From Seiridium cupressi (taxonomy: Eukaryota > Ascomycota > Sordariomycetes > Amphisphaeriales > Sporocadaceae), in contig JARVKI010000013.1 in assembly GCA_036674765.1 (NCBI GenBank), positions 434,001 through 498,000 on the forward strand: a DNA stretch of 64,000 bases, written 5' to 3'. Made by a program: the position numbers and the translations under genes. Positions 1 through 11,367 of the stretch are shown piece by piece. The notes beneath the pieces are model-generated. The model worked only from the letters and a program-made list of their open reading frames with translations, did no database searches and was not told where the DNA came from. The number at the start of each line of letters is the position of its first letter. Position 1 is the stretch's first letter.

Positions 1-315
1 CGGCCCGATTATGCAGCTTATTTAGTCACTTGATGTTCCGATATTTCTCAGTGGGATCCTTCGGAATGCACATGTCCAATGAGGACATGGCAACTGTCAC
101 AAGGAAAGGTGCCGGCGCGTGACTTCTCGTCACGGAGTAGGTACATGTACTCTTCAATGTGACACACAAACGGCTTGCCACGATGGTTTGACTTACACTA
201 TTGAAGCTGACGATCTCTTGCCGATGTTGACACCAAGACTCTAGACTAACTCACAATATTCTAGGTAATTGAGCCAATAATCAAGAGATCAAGAGTAAGT
301 ACCATATTGCAGTCT
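1..315. other. Intergenic, no gene seen
   Basis: No reading frame with recognisable protein features. It is the 3' flank of the transporter gene that ends at 316. Confidence 0.5.
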
Positions 316-1839
316 TCACATTCTCCATTTTCTGCTTGATTGTCCATGAAGCCCGGCCATGGCCTCAACACGAATCCAGGAAACCGCAGCAGTGGCAGCA
401 AAGAGGAGCACGCTGACCAAAATGGCCATATTGATATACGCCTGTGGTCCAATGGTTGTGCCACTACGGATGAGAGCGCCGCCGACAGGTGTGCCAACCA
501 GAGTAGCCATGCCACGAACCATGTAGAGTACACCGTTGACGGACGCGAAGTGCTGGACACCAAATATCTCGACGAGACTAGCAGGAAACAACGAGACATA
601 TGCGCTCGCGAAGAGGCCATAGAGGACCGCAAAGGCGATGAAGAGGCCGCCTGAATCATTAGTAGAACCATACACGGTGGAAGGAACCCAGAACCCAACG
701 GTGATGACGGCACTGATAAACGTGGTCAGCAGGAGACTGTTCAGCCGGCCCATCTGGTCGGCAAAGTGACCGATCGCAATCTTTCCAATGGCGTTACAGG
801 CGTTGCTGAGGGCCGTGAAGTTGGCTCCGGCTGTGGCACTATATCCCATGGAGGTAGCGTACGAAGCGAAGAAGAAGACGGGAGTGTAGTACGCCGCGGC
901 TTGGAACATGGCACTCAAGCCCTGGGCGGCAAACCTTCGCGACTTGGCCACATGCCAGTCGACCAGTGGCACCTGCAAGATGCCACTGAGGCGGCCAGTA
1001 CGCGATGCATTCTCGACATTAATCCGCGCGAGCGTTTGAGGCTCCCAGCTCATGGCAGCGCTGGAGAGGCTGATGAGCACGAAAGACACGGCGCCAGATA
1101 CTCGTAGCGTATTGCGAAATCCGATGGCATCGATGAGAGCCCGAACAACCGGCGCCCAGATCAGGCCGCCTACGCCAGTTCCCGACAAGATTATGCCCAT
1201 TGCCAAACCTCGGCGGGCCGTGAACCAAGCTGGGGCGACAGTCACAGCGACCATGTAAGGCATGCAGGTTCCAATGCCTAACAGCAGGCCCTGGGTAAGC
1301 TCAAAATGCCAAAGTGTGGTTCCAAAGCTCGCCAAGATGAGGGAGAGACCGAATATGAAACCGCCAGCAAACGAAACCCAGCGCGGCGAGAAGCGCTTGG
1401 CCCAGGCGACTGAGAAGGGGGCGCCCATGGTCATCAGCGAGATAGATAAAGTCCCAATGAGGTCGATCAATGCTGTTGAGGCACCGGTAAAGGGAGTGTC
1501 GGGCTGCTTGGCCATGTCATCGTACAGAGCCTGGAACACACCGAAGGCGAAATTAAGCCCACAACAGGTGAACACCATAGCAAACGACGATGCCACTGTT
1601 ATCACTGATTTCCTAATTTTGGATCAACACCTTGTCCTTCTTGTAGATACGTGGAATGCATTTATGGAAATAAAAGTAAGAAGTCTGTAGCTTTACCAGT
1701 GGGAAACTATCGCAACACTCGCTTGTTGCGAAGCCGTGGGAACTGCAAGATCTGACGACGTCGACCTTGGGGTGGCCAATTCGACTTGCTGGCCATCCTC
1801 ATTGAGGATAGATTCATTAGATCCCGAGACAGTCGGCAT
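316..1839 (-). CDS. MFS transporter, monocarboxylate-permease-like
   Basis: A major facilitator superfamily membrane protein, by pattern close to the fungal monocarboxylate transporter (MCT/MCH) group; the substrate cannot be read from sequence. The main exon (316-1612) encodes a chain of hydrophobic helices, with a first-helix segment running into GVFQALYDDM, an inter-helix loop with ARRGLAMGI (the usual MFS loop pattern) and GHFADQMGRLNS in the middle loop. An upstream exon at 1697-1839 starts with ATG (MPTVSGSNES) and gives a short polar cytosolic tail. Splicing 1697 to 1612 (donor GTAAAG, acceptor TTAG, intron 1613-1696) closes the frame as SHW-KSVITV, giving 479 residues. The first exon lacks the PPDGG motif often seen before helix 1 in this group. 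The family call is good; the first exon is less certain. Confidence 0.8.
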
Positions 1840-2993
1840 CGTGTAAAAGATGGGCCTATTTCGTGTGTTTTGATCATATGCCGCATCCGATTCTCGAGCT
1901 GTCTAGCAAGAGAGCGAAAAGGGTGTTGTCAATAACAAGTGCATGACTGGCAGCGTATCACATGTCTATATATTTGCGTTCAACCATGAGTAATCTGCTG
2001 ACGGGTCCGAAGCCGGTGACCAATGCAAATATAGTCCACCGAGTACCCCGGGCATCTGTCATGGTGGGGTTGAATGAACCACTCGGACGTTTGCGAGCGG
2101 GGGGGAACGGGTTCATTGTTACTGTCTATAGAATTCGCGTATGGTGAAAACAGTCTAGTCATACATTGTAGGTAGTCATGCAATAATCTCCAAGCGAGGA
2201 AGCCCGGCTACTCCCCAATATCGATTATTAAATATCACGCGACTTCGGACGTTGGACTTCAGAACAAAAGTCCACACTACCATGAGTGTCCCATATGGTA
2301 GGTATATTCAAAGCGACTGCGTGATGGAAGTATTATGTGGCTTTGATAGGCTTCTGAATTGGCATCAAACGACCTAATCTGTGCGACCATTGCAACTCCA
2401 GCCCGATTCGGTATCTAAGACTGAGATTATTCCTTTGAAATGACTCTCTCGTCTGAAGGAACAAATCACCATTTGACGTGGAACTGATCTACGTTTTCTC
2501 TTCTCCCTCCAATCACCAGCCATATACAAGCTTGAAAGTCACTCGGCATACTAACACGTGCCTTCAAGCTCAGCTCCGGCGGATTGTGGTGAACAAAACC
2601 ATGACCAGTGAGTTTGCGACTTGGGCCGTGAGGAATAATCGTTTTCCCGATGACATATTAAGGGTCCTCAACGCCATGCACATCCCAGCGAAATCTAGGA
2701 ACTGATGGAGCTGCTTCCGAGCTCTGAAGCATCCACCGATGGAGTCTTGTCATTTCTTGCAGAAGTTATCGTCAACCGCGTCTCGAAAGTGCTGGGGATT
2801 CTCTGGTGGTGTGGATCGAGAATCTGGAGACAGAGCCAGCGAGTGGACACAATCTCTCCTGTACATTGGATGAGCCCCGAGTCCAGTCTACCCAACCTGG
2901 CTGTTTCCAAAGCTGGTAGAGATGAAACCGGGGTTTTCCGGGTCGATTTCATCGGGTCAGATAACTGAGGGATGGGAACGAGTGCAAACTCGA
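1840..2993. other. Intergenic between the transporter and ATG7
   Basis: Holds the promoter side of the transporter gene and the 3' flank of ATG7. Short open frames at 2478-2705 and 2695-2968 lack any recognisable motif and I do not call them genes. Confidence 0.5.
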
Positions 2994-5234
2994 CTAGAGG
3001 AGTACTGCTTCGTCGTCCCCATCCTTACCACCTTCATCATCCTCATCCCAATCGAGGTCATTCTCCATAGCCTGTGCTTGTCGCTGGACCTCAGCAAGAC
3101 CACTGAGCTCGGTGACGTACTCCTTGTCTTCAAGGGCATGCTTGAGGAACTCCCAACCGTCATTCCTGTATGCATGCAAGATCGGCTTACTGCAAGCGCT
3201 GCAAGAAGGGTAGGATTCACCCTTAATAATCATGTTGTTAAAGTCGGCCAAGAATCCACGGATTTGATGAGGAACAAGTCCTAGGGCATGGTTCGGCGGG
3301 TCTCTCTGATACGATCTTCCAGTACCGTCTGCGGCGACCGGTGCCGGCGCATGTGCACCTTGGGGGTGCTGCAGGATACTAGTTAAAAGCTCCACGAGTA
3401 GAGCGGAAGCAATGGCAGCCACACCGGGCCTTGTGACTGTACATTGCTGGTCGAGGGTCAAATCCTTCTGAGAATCACCGGGTGCAACTACATCGTTGCA
3501 GAAATAGCATCCGAGGGTCTTTTCGCCCTCGCTCCTAGCTTCTGGGCCATGTCTCATGACGACATATGTGTCGAATCCGAGCGCTGCATTCATGACAATT
3601 TTGCCAGCAGCCTTGCCCATGACCGTAGGGAGCCATCTAGATTCTCTGCTGTCCATAAGTAGGAAAATGGCGTCGTGCGTATGTATCAACGCGTTAAGCT
3701 TTTCGAAGTCTCCTTTGGTCTTTTCGGTAACCGGATGTCCTAGCATAGGGACTGACAATACGTGACCTTCGCTTTCGACGCCGGGATAAATCTCCTTGAC
3801 TGCTTCCGCCGCTCGAACTGCCTTGGGAGCACCTCCATTCAAGCAGTCTTTGTAGTTGAAGAGGGGCTGTCGCACAGGGTTGGAGAAGGACACTGCTCCA
3901 TAATCGACGAAAGTTATCTTTCGTACACCCCATCCCATTAAATTTCTCGAGACGTAGCTCCCCAGAGTTCCGGCGCCCAGCAGTAGACACTTTGTGTTTT
4001 TTATAACGTCCAAGTTGAGCTCGGGAGAAATGCGCCACTTCATCAACTTGAGATTCAAATCGACTGACTGGTCTGCGATTCTCGTAGGATCCATCGACTC
4101 GGCTAAACTGACTGATCTCGGGGCGACCTTACCAGCGGGATTCCGCTCCCAGCCAGTCGGCTTTGGCATATCGGAAGTCTCCATCGATTCCACCGAATCC
4201 ATTGCCAGCGGGAGGATAAGGCTGCGCGCCTCATGCCTGCGTGATTGTATATCGCGGTAGCAGAGAATCTGGACTTTGTTCAGGTGGAAACGTTGTCGCA
4301 CGAGAACAAGAAGGTTCCTCAGAGGCCAGGCCGGGTGCTCCTCGTAATTCGACGCGTCGACAAAAGCAACATATCTGTCCTCCTCGGGAATGTTGTTGAA
4401 GAAGCCAGTTTCAAACTCCCGTAGGGAAGCAACCTCCCACTTATAACCAATGTTCTCCTCATCATGCATGTCAAGGCTGGAGCGCAGAGCTTCGGCATCC
4501 TCGCCGCGAACCTTCTTCACAAGGAAGAAGCCATATTCTCTGTTGTCGACACTGTAGCGCCAAGTGCCTACCCGGTCGACCAAAGCAGTACTTTCGTCTC
4601 CTGTGAGGCGGCCAATGTCTCGAACTCTCTTCCACTGCGGATCGGACGGTAACGTCGGGAAGCAAAACCAGTACGACATTCGGTATTTCTTGAGGTCGGC
4701 GTACGAAAGGATCACATAGGACGAAAGTAGTGAAGGCACTGAGTAAATCGTGCCATCTTTGATCGCATCCCAGATCTGCACTTATCAGCCAAAAGCTTAC
4801 AAACGGGGATGTGACGAGGACAAACCTGGCGGGCAGCATTTTGAATAACTTCGCTTTTGTCTACACTCTTGAAAGCGTCCATGGTGTTGAGATTTCGAAT
4901 GATTCCCTCAGCTCGCACTGCGCCAGCTGGGACACTTGATGACACGCACACATTAGCTTCTATCCGTTCGTCAACGCGTCTCAGCAGGAGCGACTCACTG
5001 ATGACTAGTCAGAGCACTACCAAGAACCTGCATCTTGACAGAATCGTCAGCTGCCAGGCCAGGCCGCGGCTCGTAGAGTCCTAGCACAGGTCGTGCAGAG
5101 TCGCTAAGCTTGTCATGTTCCAGCTTCGACGAGAACAGGGCGGAATAGAATGGTAGTTCAATCTCGGAGGAGAAAGTCGCAAACTTGAGGGCAACGCCGT
5201 CTCTTGCTGGGGCCTTCTCCGAAGAGTCGGCCAT
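2994..5234 (-). CDS. atg7: Autophagy E1-like activating enzyme ATG7
   Basis: ATG7 activates the ubiquitin-like proteins ATG8 and ATG12 with ATP, forms a thioester on its catalytic cysteine and passes them to the E2s ATG3 and ATG10. Three exons join cleanly: 4999-5234, 4826-4934 and 2994-4775 (introns 4935-4998 and 4776-4825), for 708 residues. The N-terminal ATG7 domain begins [18 protein letters not shown] and includes the LPFYSALF pattern. The E1 nucleotide-binding motif [13 protein letters not shown] lies near residue 380, followed by the [18 protein letters not shown] block. The catalytic cysteine is in [11 protein letters not shown] near residue 560. A paired-cysteine zinc site (CYFCND and CSACSKP) is present. 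The tail is acidic ([11 protein letters not shown]). Length and domain order are normal for the family. The start is the only ATG upstream of the conserved N-terminal region. Confidence 0.97.
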
Positions 5235-5311
5235 GATCAGGGACTGGCGCCGTCGCCGTTGGGCTCAATGTTGTATGGGGGTGAGTTGGATGTGCGCTGG
5301 GAGGAAACTTT

Positions 5312-5360
5312 GGTCGTCGGTTTAACAAGGTCGTCGGTTTAGAACGAGGTCGTCGATTTA
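5312..5360. repeat. Three direct copies of GGTCGTCGRTTTA
   Basis: Copies begin at 5312, 5329 and 5348, with unit spacings of 17 and 19 nt. They sit about 80-125 nt upstream of the ATG7 start codon. Whether they bind a factor is unknown. Confidence 0.75.
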
Positions 5361-5511
5361 GAATGAGTGCGGATTAAATATTGGCAGAGGCGCAAAGGTC
5401 GGAATTTGAGGCGCTTTGAGATGTCGTCGCAAGTTGAATGGGCAGCTCGGTCAGCACAACATTGGATCGCGGGGCAATTGGGTTGTGCGGGGGGCAGTCG
5501 CGAGTTGTTCA

Positions 5512-5540
5512 GCACGTTCGAATGCACGTTCGGATGCACG
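5512..5540. repeat. 12-nt tandem repeat GCACGTTCGRAT
   Basis: Two full units followed by a partial GCACG. It lies in the divergent intergenic region, about 280 nt upstream of ATG7. Function unknown. Confidence 0.7.
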
Positions 5541-6132
5541 GGGACGGAATGACAATGCTGTTACTTTCTTGTTTTGAACCTTAAGAATAATAATTCTAGA
5601 AAATACCACAGCTACGATGTAAAATGTGTCCCTACTTCTAATATGTATATAGCGCTTGGGCTATTCACAGAAAGTGTCACCAGGCAGGCGCCCGCTTGTC
5701 CTCGTGAACAATAGAGTCATATGTGACGGGAATCTCAAGACTCAGCTGCAGATGATGCAAGTGAAGCTCGTCAGCCCCATCGGCTTGACGCTAGAGACCA
5801 CCTGCACCTGCAGGCACTGCGGCAGGCACCATTTGGCGCCTGAAAGAACCCGCTGTAAGGGCCCATTCAAAGTGGATGGGGCCGATAAGATATCCGTGGA
5901 CCTGGGCGGGAAATGCCGCTAAGTTGCACGCTGCCGAACGCGACCCAGCGCGTCTCGGGCATAGTCAGGGTCAGGGTCTTCCTAAGATGAGATTTCATAT
6001 GAAAACATGTGGAAACCATCTTGAGAGAGATATAGGATCGCCCGAATAGGAAATATAGAGAACCCTATTGGTCTCATTGTCTTATAGAAACAAACCACGC
6101 GGCTCCATAGCCATTATTCGCTCCCATCCAAG

Positions 6133-7371
6133 ATGTTGATTGGAATTGTTGGCGGCAAGATCATCCCCCTTTCACTCACACACCCTGGAACGCATAGCTA
6201 ACATCCGCTTGCAGCAAAATGCGCAGGCAAAACAACCGTAGCTCAATACTTGATAGAGCACCACGGCTTCAAGAAATTGCATCTCAAGACTGATGCAGTT
6301 CAGGCCCCTGAGAATGTACAGAACGGAACACCAACCGGATCAGATCCACAAGTACACTCATCATCGTCACCCAAGAAGCAGCTCCCTTACCAGCCCCGAG
6401 TGTCACCACCCGCCCAGACATTTGACAATGTTACAACTCTACTAGACTTTGTTACCAAGTCATGGCGGTCTCGCTGGGTCATCACGCCGATCTCATCGGA
6501 AGCAGTCCTGGACGCACTCTCGAGGCGCCCCTTTTTCATCCTCCTCTCAGTCGATGCGCCTCTCACAGTACGCTGGGAACGCCATCAATCTCGGGCTTCG
6601 AACCCGACATCTCTAGAAGAGTTCGTCGCTGAGTCTGATGAAAATCTCTACTCGCCCATCAATGGCGCAATGACGTTGATGTCCCGGGCAGCTGTCCGGT
6701 ATACAACCTCCCACTCGGTATGGCTTTTAAGCCCGCTGACAATATCGACAGTCTCCTGAACACATCCTCGGACCTAGCTCACCTCTACGCAACTCTCGGA
6801 AAATTAGACTTGACCAATGCAGACCGCTTGCGGCCGTCCTGGGACGCCTACTTCATGTCCCTCTCGTCGCTGGCCGCGCAACGCTCGAACTGCATGAAGC
6901 GAGCTGTGGGCTGCGTTCTCGTGGGACCCTCTAAACGTGTTGTATCTACTGGCTACAACGGTACGCCCCGAGGCGTACTAAACTGTGGTGAAGGAGGCTG
7001 CCCCCGTTGTAATGCTGGCGAGTCGTCGGGCGTCTCGCTGGCCACATGCCTATGCTTACACGCGGAAGAGAATGCGCTGCTGGAGGCGGGCCGAGAGAGG
7101 ATCCGCGAGGGCAGCACGCTTTACTGCAATACGTGCCCATGTCTGACGTGCAGCATCAAGATTGTCCAAGTGGGCATCAGCGAGGTTGTTTATAGCCAGG
7201 GCTACAGCATGGACGGCGAGACGGCGGAAATATTCCGTAGTGCGGGAGTGAGGCTGAGGCAGTTTATACCGGTAAGTCTTTATTACTCTTAATATCAAAG
7301 GAAGAAACTAACTCGACCCTTTTCAGCCTGCGAACGGATTGATACATCTTGAGAAGATGGAGTTGTACTGA
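6133..7371 (+). CDS. dcd1: Deoxycytidylate (dCMP) deaminase
   Basis: Converts dCMP to dUMP, feeding thymidylate synthesis. Four exons: 6133-6154, 6215-6698, 6752-7271 and 7327-7371, giving 356 residues. The deaminase half carries the zinc ligands and catalytic glutamate in HAEENALLEAG and the PCLTC pair in CNTCPCLTC, together with STGYNGTPRGV. The N-terminal extension starts MLIGIVG and continues CAGKTTVAQYLIEHHGF, a P-loop-like kinase remnant typical of fungal Dcd1. The first intron (6155-6214) fits only with a GC donor (G|GCAAGA) and a TTGCAG acceptor, with branch site GCTAAC at 6197-6202. The other introns are GT-AG and close the frame (AAVR-LLNTSS; FIP-PANGL). The start is set by MLIGI, which matches the family. 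It is transcribed away from ATG7. Confidence 0.94.
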
Positions 7372-8309
7372 AACACGGGAGGATTCTAGCAGTTCTCGGC
7401 TCTCGAAATGAATCTGGTCTGATCTAGGAGCCGAAACGCGTGCAATGATCCTATATATCCAAACAAACGTGTACTACGGCCACTCCGTAAATTAAGGAAA
7501 GCCCGGCGTGACTGCAGGAAGTAGTCTGTCTAGCTATGAGCAAATATAAGAATGACATGTAAAGGCTATCCGGAGATGATGGCATTACGTAAATGGCTCA
7601 ACGATAGTCCTAGAATGTATTCTTTCGCTATACCAGCACAAGACGTCTTCAAGGTCTGACATACGATCCATCCATTGAGTACTTGTGTCGCAAAACTGAG
7701 GGCGTTCGATGAGGGGAATGGGTATTGAATTGGAGGGCACGAGAGCATATTTTATGACTTCAAGATCCATGTATCGATGCGCTTCCAATGTACAACTTGG
7801 ACTTCAGTCTACATATTACAACATGCAGCGAGACATGTCAAGTTTCGGAAGTAATTGGTTTCGGTTTCCTAGCCCCATACCATGTGTATAGAAGGCCTGA
7901 TACTACAGGCGGTCCGATTATCGGTGTGAAATAGCGACATAACGTTGTAGCATAAGACGTTTAAGGTGAGTGATTAACGATGGCATTTGTATTAGGGAAT
8001 TAGAGTACAGTCTGCTTCGGCGTCGTTTGAGGTCAGGTCACCTTCCTCCTCTGACATCCTCCCACAAAAGACTCTTTAAGAATTAACCGAGTACCAAGAC
8101 CTCTGTCGAGGTCAGTCCAACGGCTTTCACCACAAGGTCGGCGACAAGAACTCCGATCAGGCATTTCAATCGAAATCGATGTCGCGAAGAGTCGTTTCAG
8201 TTGACGGCATTGAACGCAGATATTGGTATTGCTTCTCAGCACCCCTTCCTTCCTTGGTATATCCTCCACCACCGCTACATCCCCAACCCCAAGCTCAATC
8301 CATCAAGCT
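7372..8309. other. Intergenic, convergent 3' flanks
   Basis: Lies between the 3' ends of dCMP deaminase and the small membrane protein gene. Only short overlapping frames are present and none has a recognisable motif. Confidence 0.5.
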
Positions 8310-8501
8310 TTATGCGCCCGCCTTGCGGGCCTTGCGGGCGGCGACCTTCTTGTGGATGAACAGACCGATCAGACCGACGGCGACCACGAAGACAATACAG
8401 AACACGACGACGACACCGGCCTCCTTGGCGGCCCAGTTCTGACGCTTGGCGATAGAGCTGAAGGAGTCGCGGGCGACAATGGCGGTGTTAATGGCAGGCA
8501 T
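8310..8501 (-). CDS. Small single-pass membrane protein, 63 residues
   Basis: A short protein with one strong hydrophobic helix (about residues 28-50, core GVVVVFCIVFVVAVGLIGLF), preceded by a polar N-terminus (ARDSFSSIAKRQNWAAKEA) and followed by a basic tail HKKVAARKARKAG. This charge layout suggests a tail on the cytosolic or matrix side. I believe proteins with this SIAKRxNWAAKE + helix layout are widespread in filamentous fungi, but I know no function. Single exon; the ATG at 8501 is the only start before the helix. The 5' UTR probably extends upstream and could contain an intron. It is below the size many gene finders accept. Confidence 0.72.
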   Translation of the reverse strand: MPAINTAIVARDSFSSIAKRQNWAAKEAGVVVVFCIVFVVAVGLIGLFIHKKVAARKARKAGA

Positions 8502-10469
8502 TTTGAAGTCTAGGAGACAAAGTTTAGTACAAGACCATCATAGTTGTAAGCGAGTGGTGTGAGGAAGAGGCGGGCCCATCCAATGGTATCTCGTGCACGT
8601 ATTCTAGCGAAGCCAATGGTTCACGAAAAAGGCGCATTAGACGAACTACCGGTAGTCCCGTGGTGGACTCGGAGACACCGGTCGGTACGCCAATGGGTGC
8701 TGCGGTGCATTCTGATAGCTTCGCAGGCAATTGCAAGCCTTCTCGCGACCAATTGGCCTCGTATCGGGACACTGGAAGAATTCGGCATACCTTTTTGAAG
8801 GTGAGACTGTAGGAAGTCGAGATCGTCTGATGCTTGGGGCTTGTCGCGTCTTTGTGTGGAGCTTAGCTCTGGTTGTTGATTGATTAGACTCTGGCTGCCG
8901 AACAACACACGCCTAGAACAGGATCTTTTGAGATTGGGCGGAGAGAGATGGGCTTCGTTCAAGACGGGCGTGCTAGGGAGGAAAAGAAGGGAAGAGAGGT
9001 GAATATGTCTGTAGGTAAGGAAACAATATGTACTACAAGCCTAGCTAGTGGGCAAATGGTAGCTCGAGTCAAGCGCAGAGGGAATGGGAAAAGCTTGGCT
9101 ACAGCGGGAGGCGGCAGGGCCATTCGCTTCTTCGGCCTGCGCGAATTTTCAAGGTGCAGTCAAACAAATCGCAAGGATTCGCTAGATCGCCGAGTGGGTA
9201 GCTCCATGGTGGATGGGGATGGGCCAGGAAAATGACGGGAATTGCTGGAGATTACATTGGATGGGACATGCGAGATATAAATGCGATGCGTACTAACTTG
9301 GAGAATCGTCAGGCGAACTCACCGAGGGCTGGTTCTAGGACACCAGTAGTTGCAATTGATTGAGGGTGCTCGGAATTAGGATGACTGAAGCGTTCACAAT
9401 GTTTGTTTTGGCAGATAGAGGTCAGAGTGAGGGAAGATGAACGGTGGGTAATGAATTCATCGGTACGTAGGTCAAGGATCGTTGCAGTGAGCCCTCAGAG
9501 TACCTGAGCTACCTAAAAGCGGGGCGTCCGTTGTTTTGTTTGGCCGGGGGTGTGCTCCATCTGCAGATGGTGCTAGAGGGTCTAAGCGGGCAATACTTTA
9601 TTTCTACAGCATTTACCGCTTCCCATCATGTACACAAGCTCCGTTCATGTCCGAGGGTAAGATTTTTCCCATGGTAGCCCAGAGGCCGATTCGCGAGTCA
9701 ATTGCTTGCAGCAGGGCAACTGAGTATAAACTGGAGCAACATGCAGCCGAGCCAGCTCGCGCGATTTCTCGTTTTCTACATATGTCAACCCCCGAGCTAT
9801 CGCCAACCGCGGCCAGCCCGTCGGGCAGAGCATGGAGTGTTGAACTCAGCTTCTGAGCCTCATCGACATTGCAAGCAGGCCGACGTCACTCAGTGCAGCG
9901 CGTGGCTGCAAGCCAAGGAAACAAAGCGACCGATAAACCCCACTCTCATAGCAACAGGGATCCTCTCCCGTGCTCGTGCTCGTGCTTGGCCGGCCTCGCG
10001 CCCAATGAGAAAGACGCTGCTACGCTTGACCTTTGAAACCTTTGCCATTCGCTCCCGGCCCCAGGTTTTGGAGAGGCATCCCCAGTCTTGGCGCCCTCGA
10101 TCGATACCGAAACGCTTGCGACGGATCAGATTCTCGAGATCCGGATTTACAATGTGCAAACCTTTCATGAACAAAGAGTATCTTATGCTCAAGACATGTA
10201 CTCATTACTCATCCCGTGCGCTGACATAGCACCCTGCAGCTGGACTGACCTAAATCGCCCGCGCCAAAATCTCAAACTGGACGTGGCATTGCGTGAACAA
10301 TGACCATTGCTGGAAGGCAGACGAATTCGAACAAGACCACATGCAACCAGCACCTCTATATCGGGATCAATACACAACCATCTCGCATTCGCAACAGGTA
10401 GTTCTGTCTGTCTAGATGTATCACGTCTTTGTATAACAAGTCCAAACGCTTTCTACAAACACTTCCTTC
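8502..10469. other. Long intergenic stretch
   Basis: Nearly 2 kb. Several open frames of 60-175 codons overlap on both strands (for example 9702-10229 plus and 9890-10192 minus), but none has domain-like composition or family motifs. It carries the upstream region of the 63-residue protein and the 3' flank of the cytochrome b5 gene. Confidence 0.45.
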
Positions 10470-10830
10470 TCACAGCTTGGCCTCCTCTTTCACCGACCCT
10501 ATCTTTAGCTTAGGCCCGTACTTTTCCAGCACATTCTTGCCGTGGTATTTCCAGAATTGTTTCGTCGAGTCCTTGCCGGCCATTCGCTTCAGGATCTTGG
10601 AGCCGCCGGGATGTTCTTCAATGAAGTCTGTCGGTGAGTCGCGTGTCAGCGTTCGAGGAAACTTTCTGCGATTATTTTCCCGATGGGTATGCGCTTTTCG
10701 GAGATCAGGCCACTGCGCGAATGTTGCACTTACTCGTAACATCATAAACTCCATCGTCGACAATGATGTAGATGCCCGAATCCTCGGTCTTGTGCTCCCC
10801 GACTTCCTTCTTGGTGAATGACTTGGACAT
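10470..10830 (-). CDS. Cytochrome b5-like heme-binding protein, soluble
   Basis: A minimal cytochrome b5 fold, which binds heme through two histidines and passes electrons. Two exons, 10734-10830 and 10470-10627, join at VYDVT-NFIEEHPGG to give 84 residues. The first heme ligand is in EEHPGGSK and the second in WKYHGKNVLEKYG, with the expected spacing. There is no C-terminal membrane anchor and no flavin or desaturase domain, so it is a free-standing soluble b5 domain. The start is set at MSKSFTKKEV, which aligns with the usual start of the fold; the frame stays open for 36 codons upstream (MFSITNLANRIQ), which could be an alternative N-terminus. Redox partner unknown. Confidence 0.9.
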
Positions 10831-11367
10831 GTTGGGCAGAGGTATCCTTATGCGCTCAGGTGCTGGTTTCGTTAATGCAGTGAGTCGCAAGCTTGAGTGG
10901 TATTGTATCCGATTCGCAAGATTCGTAATGCTAAACACTGAGGTGACGATGTGTCGGTGAGTTGATCAGATTCACCATGCAAATGTCGAGAATGACGGAG
11001 ACATCGACTGATGAATACCTCGGCACAATCCAATGCATGGGTCAGGTCCCCGCGTCACTGGTCCGTCGCATGCGCCAAGCTCATGACACCCCAAGCAACC
11101 GTCCGAGGTGACTTATTAAGTATAAAATAGTTGTGATTCGCCAAAGCTCAACAGTATGGCACTTCTTGTTTGTACATTTGACAGCTTCCTGAATTCCCAT
11201 TGCATAGGCTGATACTAGTATCCAAATTCACTGATCACACCAAGCCATGCAGCCCAGTTCCAAATATCAAACCCGGTATGCTGTAACTCCAGTAGTAAAG
11301 AAGAGAATGCCAGCCTTCCACTCTTTGTCGGCCTGCCCCTATGCATCTCTTTTGTATGATACAACTA
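10831..11367. other. Intergenic
   Basis: Upstream region of the cytochrome b5 gene and 3' flank of the OMA1 gene. No supported gene. Confidence 0.5.

Larger units (their letters stand above)
5235..6132. promoter_or_regulatory. Divergent intergenic region, ATG7 and dCMP deaminase
   Basis: About 0.9 kb separates the two start codons, so both promoters must lie here. It contains three direct copies of GGTCGTCGRTTTA close to ATG7, a 12-nt repeat at 5512-5540, and two ACGCG cores in opposite orientation at 5938-5942 and 5949-5953 on the deaminase side. An 88-codon frame at 5656-5922 has a cluster of Cys and His codons but no recognised fold; I do not call it. Confidence 0.6.

Noticed and set aside
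5656..5922. 88-codon plus-strand frame with a Cys/His cluster.
   Set aside because: It sits inside a divergent promoter region, no zinc-finger spacing fits, and there is no supporting splice or conservation evidence.
6699..6751. Apparent frameshift in dCMP deaminase.
   Set aside because: A 53-nt GT-AG intron with a CTGAC branch site joins the frames exactly (AAVR-LLNTSS), so the gene is intact.
9702..10229. 175-codon plus-strand frame.
   Set aside because: Arg/Ser/Pro-biased composition, overlaps open frames on the other strand, and shows no domain-like pattern.
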